From assembly GCA_036394575.1 (NCBI GenBank), contig DASWEY010000018.1:1-64000 (forward strand): a DNA stretch of 64,000 nucleotides, read 5' to 3'. Numbering within the stretch: position 1 is the stretch's first letter; each line of letters starts with the position of its first letter. Shown here one piece after another: positions 52,713-61,553 of this stretch. The notes under the pieces are model-generated. The model saw nothing but the letters and a program-made list of their open reading frames with translations. It was not told the origin of the DNA and ran no database searches. Origin of the DNA: UKL13-2 sp036394575. Lineage in GTDB: Bacteria; Pseudomonadota; Gammaproteobacteria; Burkholderiales; Usitatibacteraceae. A program made the position numbers and the translations under genes.

Positions 52713-53339
52713 CTAGCTCGGCGGCTTGAAGGAATTGAGGGTGGTCGGCGCCTCGGGAACAAAGGGATCCATTGCAACGGCCTGGTAGCGAACGTCGACG
52801 ATCTCCAATTCTTCATTGCCGCCCGGCGCGCGCAGCAGCACCGTATCGCCGATCCGTGCCTTCAACAAAGCGCGCGCCAGCGGCGATATCCAGGTGATGT
52901 AGCCGCGTTTCAGATCGAGTTCGTCGATGCCGACGATGGTGACAGTTTTTTCTTCACCACTGGCGTTTGCATAGGTTACGGTGGCGCCGAAGAATACGCG
53001 CTCGGCGATATCCTCGTCGCGCGGCGCGGCGGGATCGACCACCTCGGCATTGTCCAGGCGCTTGGTCAGGAAGCGCAGCCGCCGGTCGATTTCGCGCAGG
53101 CGCTTCTTGCCATACTGGTAATCCGCATTTTCGCTGCGGTCGCCGTTCTTGGCCGCCCAGGACACCGCATTGGTCACCGCGGGACGTTCCTTGTTCAGCA
53201 GATACTGGAATTCATCCTTGAGGCGTTGATGGCCAACCGGCGTAATGTAGTTTTTGCTGCCCGCAGGCAGGGGCGAGGCACCGTCCTCGATGTCCTCATC
53301 GTCGTCCTGCGCCGATTCTTTTGTGAACGCTTTGCTCAT
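52713..53339 (-). CDS. greB: Transcription elongation factor GreB
   Basis: Cleavage-stimulating factor that rescues backtracked RNA polymerase. It has 208 residues. The N-terminal coiled-coil domain has KDEFQYLLNKERPAVTNAVSWAAKNGDRSENADYQYGKKRL, whose acidic tip is the functional site, and the C-terminal globular domain has ERVFFGATVTY and GYITWISPLARALL, typical of GreB rather than GreA. An acidic tail-like N-terminus precedes it (SAQDDDEDIEDG). It heads the greB-TraB-ThDP group. Confidence 0.95.
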   Translation of the reverse strand: MSKAFTKESAQDDDEDIEDGASPLPAGSKNYITPVGHQRLKDEFQYLLNKERPAVTNAVSWAAKNGDRSENADYQYGKKRLREIDRRLRFLTKRLDNAEVVDPAAPRDEDIAERVFFGATVTYANASGEEKTVTIVGIDELDLKRGYITWISPLARALLKARIGDTVLLRAPGGNEELEIVDVRYQAVAMDPFVPEAPTTLNSFKPPS

Positions 53340-53409
53340 GTCTGCCCGATTTGATCGGACATTATAGAGCCGCCGCAGCGCCCCGCGAGGAGCTGGGCCG
53401 GCGCAATCC

Positions 53410-55587
53410 CTAGCCGGCGGCAGCCTTGTTGACGCTGGCGTTGAGTTTGGCCAGGACCAGTTCGAGCGCCTGGATGCGTTGATCGCGCGCCTTGATGACC
53501 GCCCTCAGCTCAAGCTCCAGTTTGCGCAGGCGCTGCAATTCGTCGGCTTCACCCGGTGTTTGTACGGTCGATTGGCCACCTGCAGCAGCGCCGCTGTCGG
53601 CCCCCGGTGCCGTTCCCAGAGCCTGATCAATGGCCAGATGAATCGCCCTGTGCAATGCAGTGCTATCCAGTGTCGGGACACGGGCCGCAACCACTGGCTG
53701 GGCAGGCCTGACATCACTGACCGCAGGCGGCAATGGGGCCGGCGCTGCGGGCGGCGTTGCAGGTAGCATTGCGGCTTTATGGTCGCCGAGGTCCGGTTCG
53801 ATCCCTTGCGCAGGCCGGTCGACATTGACGGCAGCGCGGGCCTTGCCGGTTTTCCTGGTCCTGGCAGACTTGTCGGCGAGGCCGAAGCGGATCAGGGCCG
53901 GCAGCAGCAGCGCGCGCGGATCGGCGGCATTTTGCTGCAGGCCATTTACATAGATCCCCAGGGCGGAGACGCCATCGGCCACTGCCGCCGCCTCGTCACC
54001 GTTGCCCGGCAAGGTACCGCCGGCAAACTGCGCCACATGTTTGGCCACTTTCTCGCTCAGGGCAGCAGCCTCATCCAGCTCGAGCATCGACAACGCACCC
54101 TGCACCTGCTTGAACAGCTGCGCCAAAGGCGCAAGTTCGGCGGTCTTCTGCGGGTCGCGGAAAAAGGCGTCCAGCGCGGCCTCGATGGTGTTGAGGTTGA
54201 TCTGCACCTCGCGACCCACCTGAAAAATCAATAGATGGGTCTGCGCGCGCAAGGTCATGGTATCGCCCAGGCTGTTCGCCGAGGCATCGGGCACCGGCAG
54301 TTCGACGCCGGTCATCGCGCTGCGCAAGCGCGTGGAAACCGCCGTCGCCTGACGTGCGAACTCGGGGGTCAGCTTGAAATAATTTTCCAGCGAGGATTCA
54401 ACGAACAGCATCGCCGTCGCCACTTCCATGGCCTGCACGTCGCTGAGCAGTTTGCCGGTTTTGCGCGCATGCTTGCCGATGGCGCCCAATACCTGCAGCA
54501 ACAGGGCCAGCTCGCGATTCGGCAGCGATTGCGCCATCGCCGCCAGCAGTTCGGCCTGCTTGGCGAACGGCTCCAGCGCGGAACTGTTGCGGCTGGTGAA
54601 GGCCAGCAGATTGTCCTTCTGCTTCTGCACCTGCTCGCACAGGGCATTGACGGCCGCAACCAGGGCGGGTTCGGCTTTCTGGTTCTGGCCGGCACCGGGT
54701 ATCGCCAGCAGCTCATCGAGCCGGTAAACCTCGCGAATCGCCTCGATGTATTCGGTGCGCGCGGCGGTTTTACCGACCACCAGCAACAGATCGCGGAACA
54801 GTTTTTCCGGCACATGGGGGTTGCCGGCAATCAGCAGCTTGATCTGCTGGTCGATTTTGCCGAGCAGTTGCACGGCGGGCGCGCCGGCGCCGGCAGGATC
54901 GTTGGCGACCGCTTCGAAGAATCCCGCGGCGGTAAACCAGAACGAACGCGCCATCGGATTGAACAACAGCGCTTCGATGGCGAGCACGGCATCGCGCATG
55001 GTGCGCGCGCCGGTGACCAGATCCTTGTCGCGCAACAATTTCAGCAACCCGGCCTGGAACAGGCTGCGCGCCTGCCGGACCGCTTCGGCCAGTTGTTCCG
55101 CGCTCAGCGGGGGCGCGGCCTCGTCGGGCAGCGGCACGGTCGCGGAGAGATCGGGGGAAAACAGATCGGTGGCGGCAGCGTCGTTGGCGCCGCGCGCCCG
55201 GTTCAGCGCGATATAGACCGTCGCCAGGATCATCGGGCGATCCGGCTGGCCGGCCATCAGGCTGTCGAGATAGCCGGACAGGCTTACCGTCGCGTTTTTC
55301 GCCGCCGCCAGTTGCTGGACCGCGTCGGCGGGAACCGCCACCGCAAATGCCGCCACCAGTTTTTCGATTTCCTCGCTCAGGCGCGCGGCCGCGCCGAGGT
55401 TGACCATCGACAGCGCGCCCGTGACTTGGTGCATGCACAGGGCGGCGTATTGAACCGCCTTGGAATCGGCGGGATCCTTGCCCAGTTCGTCGAAGTGCGT
55501 TCGGGCGCTGCCGAGTGAATGCTCGATCTCCGCCCGGACCCAGTTAAGCGGGCCGCTGTCGAAGCCGGATTGGCTGTTGGTGACCAT
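53410..55587 (-). CDS. FimL/PilL-like protein with degenerate Hpt domains
   Basis: A 725-residue protein matching the N-terminal part of ChpA/PilL, the CheA-like kinases of the type IV pilus pathway, as a stand-alone protein (FimL-like). Residues about 10-120 (NWVRAEIEHSLG, AALCMHQVTGALSMVNLGAAARLSEEIE) and about 460-550 (VGREVQINLNTIEAALDAFF, KQVQGALSMLELDEAAALSE) are Hpt-like helices, but the phosphorylatable histidine motif (HxxKG) is altered to HQVTG or absent. A proline/alanine-rich linker and a C-terminal coiled coil (ELQRLRKLELELRAVIKARDQRIQALE) follow. ATG 55587 begins the conserved region. FimL regulates cAMP and pili in Pseudomonas; the same role here is inferred. Confidence 0.75.
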   Translation of the reverse strand: MVTNSQSGFDSGPLNWVRAEIEHSLGSARTHFDELGKDPADSKAVQYAALCMHQVTGALSMVNLGAAARLSEEIEKLVAAFAVAVPADAVQQLAAAKNATVSLSGYLDSLMAGQPDRPMILATVYIALNRARGANDAAATDLFSPDLSATVPLPDEAAPPLSAEQLAEAVRQARSLFQAGLLKLLRDKDLVTGARTMRDAVLAIEALLFNPMARSFWFTAAGFFEAVANDPAGAGAPAVQLLGKIDQQIKLLIAGNPHVPEKLFRDLLLVVGKTAARTEYIEAIREVYRLDELLAIPGAGQNQKAEPALVAAVNALCEQVQKQKDNLLAFTSRNSSALEPFAKQAELLAAMAQSLPNRELALLLQVLGAIGKHARKTGKLLSDVQAMEVATAMLFVESSLENYFKLTPEFARQATAVSTRLRSAMTGVELPVPDASANSLGDTMTLRAQTHLLIFQVGREVQINLNTIEAALDAFFRDPQKTAELAPLAQLFKQVQGALSMLELDEAAALSEKVAKHVAQFAGGTLPGNGDEAAAVADGVSALGIYVNGLQQNAADPRALLLPALIRFGLADKSARTRKTGKARAAVNVDRPAQGIEPDLGDHKAAMLPATPPAAPAPLPPAVSDVRPAQPVVAARVPTLDSTALHRAIHLAIDQALGTAPGADSGAAAGGQSTVQTPGEADELQRLRKLELELRAVIKARDQRIQALELVLAKLNASVNKAAAG

Positions 55588-56103
55588 TGGCGTTAGCGGA
55601 AAAATAGTGAAGGTAGTTTGTTGATGCCGGCGCTCGGCGCGGGTTCTGGGTGTGTGGTGTGGGCGTAAAACCGGAAAATCCGCCTGATGATGCCAGCGGC
55701 AACTACCGGTTCCTCGCCCAGCTTGCATAACTGCTCTGGAGCACGCCCTCACTTTACGTGAGTCAATCAAGACGAAGTGTGACATAAGTCACAGATTCTT
55801 TCGTCCCGATCGACATCCAGGGCATGTTGACAGTTGTTGACAATGTGCGTGCCACCAGAAGAGGCGGGCGCAGCACAGGCGGCCCGTAGCCGATCGTTAT
55901 TTTCGCAATCGGCAGAACAGGGCAAACGCTGAGGCCCGGCCGACCGCTGCCGCAAGACGGCATAGACCGCTCGTCGCCATCAACCCATAAGCGCGTCACC
56001 GCACTGACCTCGCCGGCTCGCCGGCGCATCCTTGATTCACGAATTTCGACAGGACGCATAGTCTGTGCGCCGTCAGAAGCCGCACCAACCGGAAGAAAAA
56101 CCA
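55588..56103. other. Divergent intergenic region with CRP-type site
   Basis: 516 bases between the FimL-like gene (minus) and the glycine-zipper gene (plus). No open frame here is convincing. Direct observations are a perfect CRP-type palindrome (55778-55793), an inverted repeat CTCACT/CGTGAG just beside it, and a TTGACA-like pair GTTGACAGTTGTTGACAA near 55825-55845 that could hold -35 elements. Confidence 0.7.
55778..55793. promoter_or_regulatory. Perfect CRP-type binding site
   Basis: TGTGA, six bases, TCACA: the full cAMP-receptor-protein consensus, with the flanks completing TGTGACATAAGTCACA. It lies about 190 bases before the FimL-like gene start and about 310 bases before the glycine-zipper gene, so either may be under CRP/Vfr-type control. 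Confidence 0.7.
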
Positions 56104-56664
56104 ATGCAAACCCAAAACAGCAAATCCCCTCATACCATGCTGTGGATCGCAGGTATCGCAGTCATCCTGTTCTGCGCGGCCGGCATCGCCGCCATCATGG
56201 GCTGGATTCCGACGTCGACGGCTGGCGCCGGCAGCAGTGCCGCCCCTGTCGCGGCACCCGTGCAAAGCGCATCGAGCAGAACTTATTCGGCTCCGGCGCG
56301 TAATGCCAGCAGCGCCCCTGCCCGCTCGATTTGCACAGAATGCGGCATCGTCGAATCGACGCGCGAAATCAGCGAACCCGGCAAGGGCAGCGGCATCGGC
56401 GGTGTCGGCGGTGCGGTAGTCGGCGGCGTTCTGGGCCACCAGGTCGGTAGCGGCCGCGGCAATGACCTCGCCGCCGTGGCCGGCGCCGTGAGTGGCGCAT
56501 TCGCAGGCAATGCCATCGAGAAGCGGGTGAGTGCAGGCAAGAGTTATGAAGTCACCGTGCGCCTCGAAGGCGGCTCCAGCCGCGTGTTCAGCGAAACCAG
56601 TTCGAATTGGCACAATGGCGATCACGTACGGATCGTCGACGGCATGATCCGCTCGAACAGATAG
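56104..56664 (+). CDS. Glycine zipper 2TM domain protein
   Basis: A 186-residue envelope protein. It begins with a membrane segment (MLWIAGIAVILFCAAGIAAIMGW) and an alanine/serine-rich linker; residues about 99-140 form the glycine zipper (GSGIGGVGGAVVGGVLGHQVG and AAVAGAVSGAFAGNAIEKR), and the C-terminal domain (YEVTVRLEGGSSRVF) resembles the Rcs-type lipoprotein 17 kDa antigen family end. A CTEC cysteine pair precedes the zipper. It probably sits in the inner membrane or periplasm. It is followed by a 278-base gap with nothing recognisable. Confidence 0.8.
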   Translation: MQTQNSKSPHTMLWIAGIAVILFCAAGIAAIMGWIPTSTAGAGSSAAPVAAPVQSASSRTYSAPARNASSAPARSICTECGIVESTREISEPGKGSGIGGVGGAVVGGVLGHQVGSGRGNDLAAVAGAVSGAFAGNAIEKRVSAGKSYEVTVRLEGGSSRVFSETSSNWHNGDHVRIVDGMIRSNR

Positions 56665-56942
56665 CATTTCGGCGCCTGCCGCACCTGTCCATTGCCGGCT
56701 GAACCGACGCCGTTTTTTCGAAACGGTCGATTCGACTGCCGAACCGGCTGAAACCACCTTTTATCCGCGCCCGCATCTGCAGGCGTTTTTTCACCTGCAT
56801 CAAGCCCTGCCAATCGCGATCAGCCCGGCGGCGATGAAGCGGGCGCCAACAAATCGTCGGGAACAACACTCGCCAGCGGTCAATTTGCAATTTATAATTC
56901 CCCCGAAAACAAGCAGTGCAAACGGGAAAAGGGAGAGCCGGC

Positions 56943-57527
56943 ATGGATCGCAGAGGTTTCATTGCAGCCACGGGATCGGGAGCGCTTGTCGCATTGCTGG
57001 GCTCTTGCGCCACCACCGAACCGGTCGATCCCAAGGACACCCGCATGTCCCTGCTGTGCGGCTATATCGACAGCAGCGATGCGCCATCCAAAATCGAATG
57101 GGTGGAGATCAAGCAGTACGGCGACGGCGACCGCGACCAGGGCCAACAGGGCTATTACCTGGTCGAATACGACCGCAAGACCGGCGTATTCTTTCATGTC
57201 GGCATCGAGAGCGGCAACCACCAGGTGCACAAGTTCGGCGGCGGCAACACCCAGTACGACTGGTCCAGCCGTGGCCGCAACGAGACCGCGCTGCGCATCA
57301 CGCAGCCGGGCGCCTATTTCGTCGGCGCCTACAAATACATCCACCACGACCAGGGCTGGTTCAAGGACGACAAGTTCGAAATGCGCCTCCTGAGCAGCCC
57401 GAGCGAGGCCGAGGTGCTGGCAATCGTTCTGCGCCGGCTGGAAACGGATCGCGATCTCGCGCCTTATGAACATCAGCGCGCGCTGGTGCGCAAGCGCCTC
57501 GCCGCCCTTGGAGGCCGCCGTGCATAA
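56943..57527 (+). CDS. Tat-type predicted lipoprotein, unknown function
   Basis: A 194-residue protein with a twin-arginine signal and lipobox: DRRGFIAATGSGALVALLGSC. The mature part has GYIDSSDAPSKIEWVEIKQYG, a strand-rich middle (YYLVEYDRKTGVFFHVGIESG) and a conserved-looking ITQPGAYFVGAYKYIHHDQGWFK. No enzyme motif is evident. A GGGAGAGCCGGC leader precedes ATG 56943. It is translationally coupled to the next gene, which also encodes a Tat lipoprotein (8-base overlap), so the two likely act together in the periplasm. Confidence 0.8.
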   Translation: MDRRGFIAATGSGALVALLGSCATTEPVDPKDTRMSLLCGYIDSSDAPSKIEWVEIKQYGDGDRDQGQQGYYLVEYDRKTGVFFHVGIESGNHQVHKFGGGNTQYDWSSRGRNETALRITQPGAYFVGAYKYIHHDQGWFKDDKFEMRLLSSPSEAEVLAIVLRRLETDRDLAPYEHQRALVRKRLAALGGRRA

Positions 57528-58206
57528 ACGCCGCCGCTTTCTTGCCGCCGCATTGGGCAGTGTCGCCGCCGCCGCCCTGCCGGGCTGTTACACCATTCAT
57601 GAAACGCCACCCGGCGGCGTGCCGGCGGCCGGCAGCCGGCATGTCATGCTGGTCGGACGCATCGAAGTCGTTCCGCGCATGGCCACCGGCGAGCAGGACA
57701 TCGATATCAAAAACGATCTGTTCAATACCAAGCGCTATATGCTGGGACGCGCGGTGATACAAATGGCGGACCGGCCGGATCCGGGTTCCTTGCACGCCCT
57801 GTCCGCCGAATTCCTCAACCCGACGCTGGAACAGACTTTTTTCCTGGTGCTGCCGCGCAGCGAGCGCTTCATCGCCAAGGGCAGCGTGACCATGGAATGG
57901 CGCGACCTGACGCCCAGTTCGAAGGCGATGAATGTCGAGTCCGCCGAGCTGAAGTTCCCGGCCCCGCTGGAGATCGATATCCGTCCCGATGACCAAGCCA
58001 TCTACATCGGCACCGTGCGCTTGCACCGCGATGTATTTCACACGCTGTTGAAAGTCGAGCTGCTGGACCAGCATGCGGCGGCCCTCATCGAGTTTCGCAA
58101 ACGCTTCGGCCCGCAGGCCGCCCTGCGCAAGGCGTTGCTGAAGCTGCCGCAGGAATCGTCGAGGCCGGCACGCCAGACAGGCGATATCCCCTCGGAACGG
58201 TCCTGA
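57520..58206 (+). CDS. Second Tat-type predicted lipoprotein, unknown function
   Basis: A 228-residue protein with signal KRRRFLAAALGSVAAAALPGC: two or more arginines, a hydrophobic stretch and lipobox LPGC. The mature part has HVMLVGRIEVVPRM, DLFNTKRYMLGRAVIQM and AIYIGTVRLHRDVFH, beta-rich in look. GTG 57520 is the start; GGAGG at 57510-57514 supports it. It overlaps the end of the upstream Tat lipoprotein gene. No family was recognised. Paired with its neighbour it may be a periplasmic two-component complex, which is only a guess. Confidence 0.75.
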   Translation: MHKRRRFLAAALGSVAAAALPGCYTIHETPPGGVPAAGSRHVMLVGRIEVVPRMATGEQDIDIKNDLFNTKRYMLGRAVIQMADRPDPGSLHALSAEFLNPTLEQTFFLVLPRSERFIAKGSVTMEWRDLTPSSKAMNVESAELKFPAPLEIDIRPDDQAIYIGTVRLHRDVFHTLLKVELLDQHAAALIEFRKRFGPQAALRKALLKLPQESSRPARQTGDIPSERS

Positions 58207-58720
58207 TCGGAAATCGCAGATCGCCATCTGGCGCGGCGTTTGAAGCAGAAATGGCCGGGAAGGCCCGCGGATTGGCGATCCGCGTGTTTGCATCGGCGCG
58301 CCGCTTTGCCAAAACTGCCCCTTTCCGCTAAACTTCGCGCTTCAAATCTCACTTGGTGAGGCGTTCCATGTCCAGCAAACATTCACACATCGTCCGCTCC
58401 TTCCCGACCGCAGCGTCGCACGGGTCGGTGGCGCTTGTGCGTGCTGCGGCCGGGATGCGTCTCACTTTCATCGCTTCCTCCCGACTGTCGTCCCGACCGG
58501 CAACCGCCATCGCACCCAGCGACGGCATTCCGGGCTAGCCAGGCCAAGCCTTCCTTCGCAATTCGCAGAAGGGCTTCGCCGGACAATACGGCGGGGCAAA
58601 GAAGGTGAGCCGGCAACATCGCTCCCCACCGTAACCATAAATCGCCGATTATTTTCGGCACATGACGCCACTGCTTCCTGATCTCCGGCCTCATGTAAAA
58701 AAAACGGATTGGGTATCAAC
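58207..58720. other. Intergenic region before the EntS-like transporter
   Basis: 514 bases with no convincing gene. A 56-codon frame (58368-58538) lacks a ribosome site and low-complexity-free protein features. The defined structure is palindromic element copy 7 at its left end. AT-rich patches near 58640-58700 may hold the promoter of the downstream MFS gene. Confidence 0.6.
58215..58284. repeat. Dispersed palindromic element, copy 7 (degenerate)
   Basis: The left arm (58215-58237) shares 22 of 23 bases with copy 5; the right arm CGCGGATTGGCGATCCGCG carries the complementary GATCGCCA with a few changes. The centre (GAAGCAGAAATGGCC) is less conserved than in other copies. Confidence 0.7.
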
Positions 58721-60046
58721 ATGAATTTGAATTCGCATCACAAGTACGACAAATATCTGGGCAAGCTCTGGCGCAATCGCGATTTCCGCACGCTGTGGCT
58801 GTCGTTGACCATTACCCATTTCGGCGGGCAGGTGACATTCCTGGCGCTGCCGCTGACGGCCGCCATCATGCTGCACGCCACCCCCACGCAAATGGGGATC
58901 CTGACCGCGATGGAGGCCCTGCCTTACACCCTGTTCGGCCTGTTCACCGGCGTGCTGGTGGACCGTTCGCGCAAGCTGCCCCTGATCATCATGGCCGATC
59001 TCGGACGCGGCGCCGCCCTGCTGTCGGTGCCGATCGCCGCCTGGATGGACTGGCTGTCGATGCCGATCCTGTACATCGCCGGTTTTCTGGTCGGACTGGG
59101 CGGCATCATCGGCTGGGCCGCCTATCAGGTGTTCATGACCGAGCGCGTCGGCCGCGACAATCTGGTCGAGGCCAATTCGCGCATCGCCCTGTCCGATTCT
59201 TCCGCGCAGCTGATCGGGCCGGGATTGGCCGGCATTTTCATCCAGTGGCTAACCGCGCCATTCGCGATCTTGCTCGACGCCTGCTCGTTCTTCATCTCGG
59301 CATGGATGCTGCGCGGTATCCCCGGCAAGGACAGCGACGTGCCCAAGGTGCGCCACAATAGCGGCAACGCCAACTGGGCGGGCATCTGGTCCGATGCCAG
59401 GGAGGGGCTGCATCTGATCTGGCATAACCCAATCCTGCGTTCGCTGGCTTGGGGGCTGTCGGTCTGGCAATTCCTCAAGCATGTCTATCTCGCCATCATC
59501 ATTTTGTACGCGGCGCGCGATTTGCAGCTTTCCGCCGGCAAGATCGGCGTGATCTGGATGATGGGCGGCGCCGGCTTCCTGCTGGCTTCCTTCCTCATCC
59601 AGCGCGGCAATCGCCGTTTCGGCGTGGGCCAGGTGATGCTCGGCGGCCTCGTCATCACCGGCATTGCCTGGCTGATGATCGCCGCCGTCGGTCCCGGCGA
59701 CTGGGCCGGCTTGATGCTCGGTCTAGCCCTGTTCTTTTTCGACCTCGGCGCCATGCTGTTTTTCATCAACTACCTGTCGCTGCGCCAGTCGGTGACACCG
59801 GACCGCCTGCTCGGCCGCGTGACCTCGACGATGATTTTCCTGTCGATCGCGATGGCGCCGGCCGGCTCGATTGTCGGTGGGCTGCTGGGCGAGGCCCTGG
59901 GATTGCGCCCCACCATCGCCATCTCCGGCGTCGGCGGTTTATTGCTCGGCCTGGTCCTGGTACGGTTCTCCCCCCTGGCCGGGATGAAACAACTGCCGAC
60001 GCCGGTGACCGCACCGGTGCGCACGCCGGAAATGGCGGCGGAATAA
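58721..60046 (+). CDS. MFS transporter (EntS-like exporter family)
   Basis: A 441-residue major facilitator protein with about 12 hydrophobic segments. It opens LGKLWRNRDFRTLWLSLTITHFGGQVTFLALPLTAAIML, and the loop between helices two and three reads FTGVLVDRSRKLPLIIMADLGRG, the form found in the EntS/MFS_3 exporter group. The second half repeats the pattern (WMMGGAGFLLASFLIQRGNRRFG). ATG 58721 follows a weak GGATTGGG. EntS exports enterobactin, but no siderophore genes are in the window, so the substrate is unknown. Confidence 0.85.
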   Translation: MNLNSHHKYDKYLGKLWRNRDFRTLWLSLTITHFGGQVTFLALPLTAAIMLHATPTQMGILTAMEALPYTLFGLFTGVLVDRSRKLPLIIMADLGRGAALLSVPIAAWMDWLSMPILYIAGFLVGLGGIIGWAAYQVFMTERVGRDNLVEANSRIALSDSSAQLIGPGLAGIFIQWLTAPFAILLDACSFFISAWMLRGIPGKDSDVPKVRHNSGNANWAGIWSDAREGLHLIWHNPILRSLAWGLSVWQFLKHVYLAIIILYAARDLQLSAGKIGVIWMMGGAGFLLASFLIQRGNRRFGVGQVMLGGLVITGIAWLMIAAVGPGDWAGLMLGLALFFFDLGAMLFFINYLSLRQSVTPDRLLGRVTSTMIFLSIAMAPAGSIVGGLLGEALGLRPTIAISGVGGLLLGLVLVRFSPLAGMKQLPTPVTAPVRTPEMAAE

Positions 60047-60175
60047 GGCAAATGCCTGTCGGTCGCCAAATCCAGAACTTGTTCCCACCGCATCCAACAG
60101 GCATATTGACCGACAACCGACCCGCCGCCCACGTGGCGGCGGCCGGCGGCACAAACTTCTCAAGGGAGAACGAGC

Positions 60176-60544
60176 ATGGATTTTGGAACCTCGCTGATTG
60201 CCATCGTGGCCACCGTTGCCGGGATGGGCGTTCCGGTCGCCATCGTCGCCATGGTGCTCTGGTACAAATCGCGCAATACACGCCTGATGCATGAAACCGC
60301 AATCCGCCTCGCTGAAAAGGGCCAGCCCGTTCCGCCGGAACTTTTCCTGAGCCGGGAAGAGCCTTATTCCGATCTGCGCCGCGGCGTGGTGCTGACGGCG
60401 GTCGGCATCGCCCTGTGCATCGCCCTGAATCAACTGGGCGTGGCCTGGACCATCGGCCTGATTCCGCTATTCATGGGACTGGGCTATATGCTGGTATGGA
60501 AACTGGAATCCCGCGGCCCACGCGACGGCGGGACCCATTCCTGA
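60176..60544 (+). CDS. Small inner membrane protein (DUF6249-like)
   Basis: A 122-residue membrane protein: an N-terminal helix (SLIAIVATVAGMGVPVAIVAMVLWY), a charged cytoplasmic loop (KSRNTRLMHETAIRLAEKGQPVPPELF) and two further helices around GVVLTAVGIALCIALNQLG and WTIGLIPLFMGLGYMLVW. The HETAIRLAEKGQPVPPE loop is typical of small proteins next to ECF sigma genes. AAGGGAGAACGAGC precedes the ATG. It starts the trio with the sigma factor and its likely partner. Confidence 0.8.
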   Translation: MDFGTSLIAIVATVAGMGVPVAIVAMVLWYKSRNTRLMHETAIRLAEKGQPVPPELFLSREEPYSDLRRGVVLTAVGIALCIALNQLGVAWTIGLIPLFMGLGYMLVWKLESRGPRDGGTHS

Positions 60545-60589
60545 GTCGCTGCAAGCGACCCATCTTCCATCAGACCAGGCGTGACACGC

Positions 60590-61183
60590 ATGGCCTTTGT
60601 TGCGTCCGATTCCCGCACCGCGCCGGCCGGCTTCACGGACAGCGATCTGATCGCGCGCGCGATGCGCGGCGACGATCGCAACGCCTTCGCCGAACTGGTG
60701 CGCCGCCACCAGTCCACCCTGCGCGCCAGCCTGCGCAAAATGACCGGCGGACAAATCGAACTGGCCGACGATATCGCCCAGGAAACGTTCATCCTCGCCT
60801 GGAAGAACATTCGCCACTTTCGCTTCGAGGCCAAGTTTTCCACCTGGCTGTACCGCATCGCCTTCAATGCCTGGCAATCCGAGGTGCGCAAGAAACATGA
60901 ATTGCTGATGGACGAGGATAAAATGCCCGAGCCCGAGGCGGTGGAATCGGAGGCCGCGCACACCGGCATGAAACGCGACCTGGCGCGTGCCATGGAGGGC
61001 CTGAGCGACGGCGAGCGCAACGCTATCCTGCAATGTTATTACAACGATCTTTCGCACGACGAGGCTGCCTATGTGCTCGGCATCCCGCTGGGCACGGTGA
61101 AAACGAATATACTTAAAGCCAAGGAAAAGATGCGCGCCAGGCTGGCCGCATACGAAGCCGAAGGCAAAGGAATGGCCGCATGA
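60590..61183 (+). CDS. ECF-type RNA polymerase sigma factor
   Basis: A 197-residue sigma factor. Region 2 has DLIARAMRGDDRNAFAELVRRHQ and ADDIAQETFILAWKNIRHFR with KFSTWLYRIAFNAWQSEVR; region 4 has LSDGERNAILQCYYNDLSHDEAAYVLGIPLGTVKTNILKAKEKMRARL as helix-turn-helix. ATG 60590 is used; a GTG three codons earlier is possible. It lies between two small membrane proteins and overlaps the downstream gene by four bases (ATGA), the usual layout of an ECF sigma with its membrane-bound control. Confidence 0.93.
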   Translation: MAFVASDSRTAPAGFTDSDLIARAMRGDDRNAFAELVRRHQSTLRASLRKMTGGQIELADDIAQETFILAWKNIRHFRFEAKFSTWLYRIAFNAWQSEVRKKHELLMDEDKMPEPEAVESEAAHTGMKRDLARAMEGLSDGERNAILQCYYNDLSHDEAAYVLGIPLGTVKTNILKAKEKMRARLAAYEAEGKGMAA

Positions 61184-61515
61184 ATACCGCACACGACCCC
61201 CTGGAAAATCTGCTCAAGGCCGATGCCCTCGCGATGCGCGAAGGCTATATCGACGACGCCGGCTTTACCAAGCGCGTGGTGGCCGCCATGCCGGCACACA
61301 GCCGCCTGTCGCGTGCGGCACGCATCGGCGTGCCCCTCGCCTTCACCCTGGTTGCCTCCATCGTGGTGATGTGCTGCACCGCCGCCGGCAGCCTCGCCGT
61401 CGACGCCTTCATGGACCTCGCCACCGAAACCGTCACCGCCAATGCGGTCGGCCTGCTGCTGGTGATCGCCGTGGTCATCGGCGTTTCGACCTCCAATCTC
61501 ACCGGTGACGCCTGA
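61180..61515 (+). CDS. Predicted membrane-bound anti-sigma partner
   Basis: A 111-residue protein coupled to the sigma gene by a four-base overlap. The N-terminal 45 residues are hydrophilic (DPLENLLKADALAMREGYIDDAGFTKRVVAAMP), followed by two hydrophobic helices (IGVPLAFTLVASIVVMCC and AVGLLLVIAVVIGVSTSN). It resembles DUF5056-type proteins encoded after ECF sigmas. Position and coupling suggest that it holds the sigma factor at the membrane; no zinc-binding HxxxCxxC motif is present, so it is not a classical ZAS anti-sigma. Confidence 0.75.
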   Translation: MNTAHDPLENLLKADALAMREGYIDDAGFTKRVVAAMPAHSRLSRAARIGVPLAFTLVASIVVMCCTAAGSLAVDAFMDLATETVTANAVGLLLVIAVVIGVSTSNLTGDA

Positions 61516-61553
61516 ACCTCGCCGGCCCCCCACGCATGTTTTTGGCAAAAAAA

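Noticed and set aside
58368..58538. A 56-codon open frame between the Tat lipoprotein and the MFS gene
   Set aside because: It has no ribosome site, no recognisable family and a composition typical of chance frames in GC-rich DNA.
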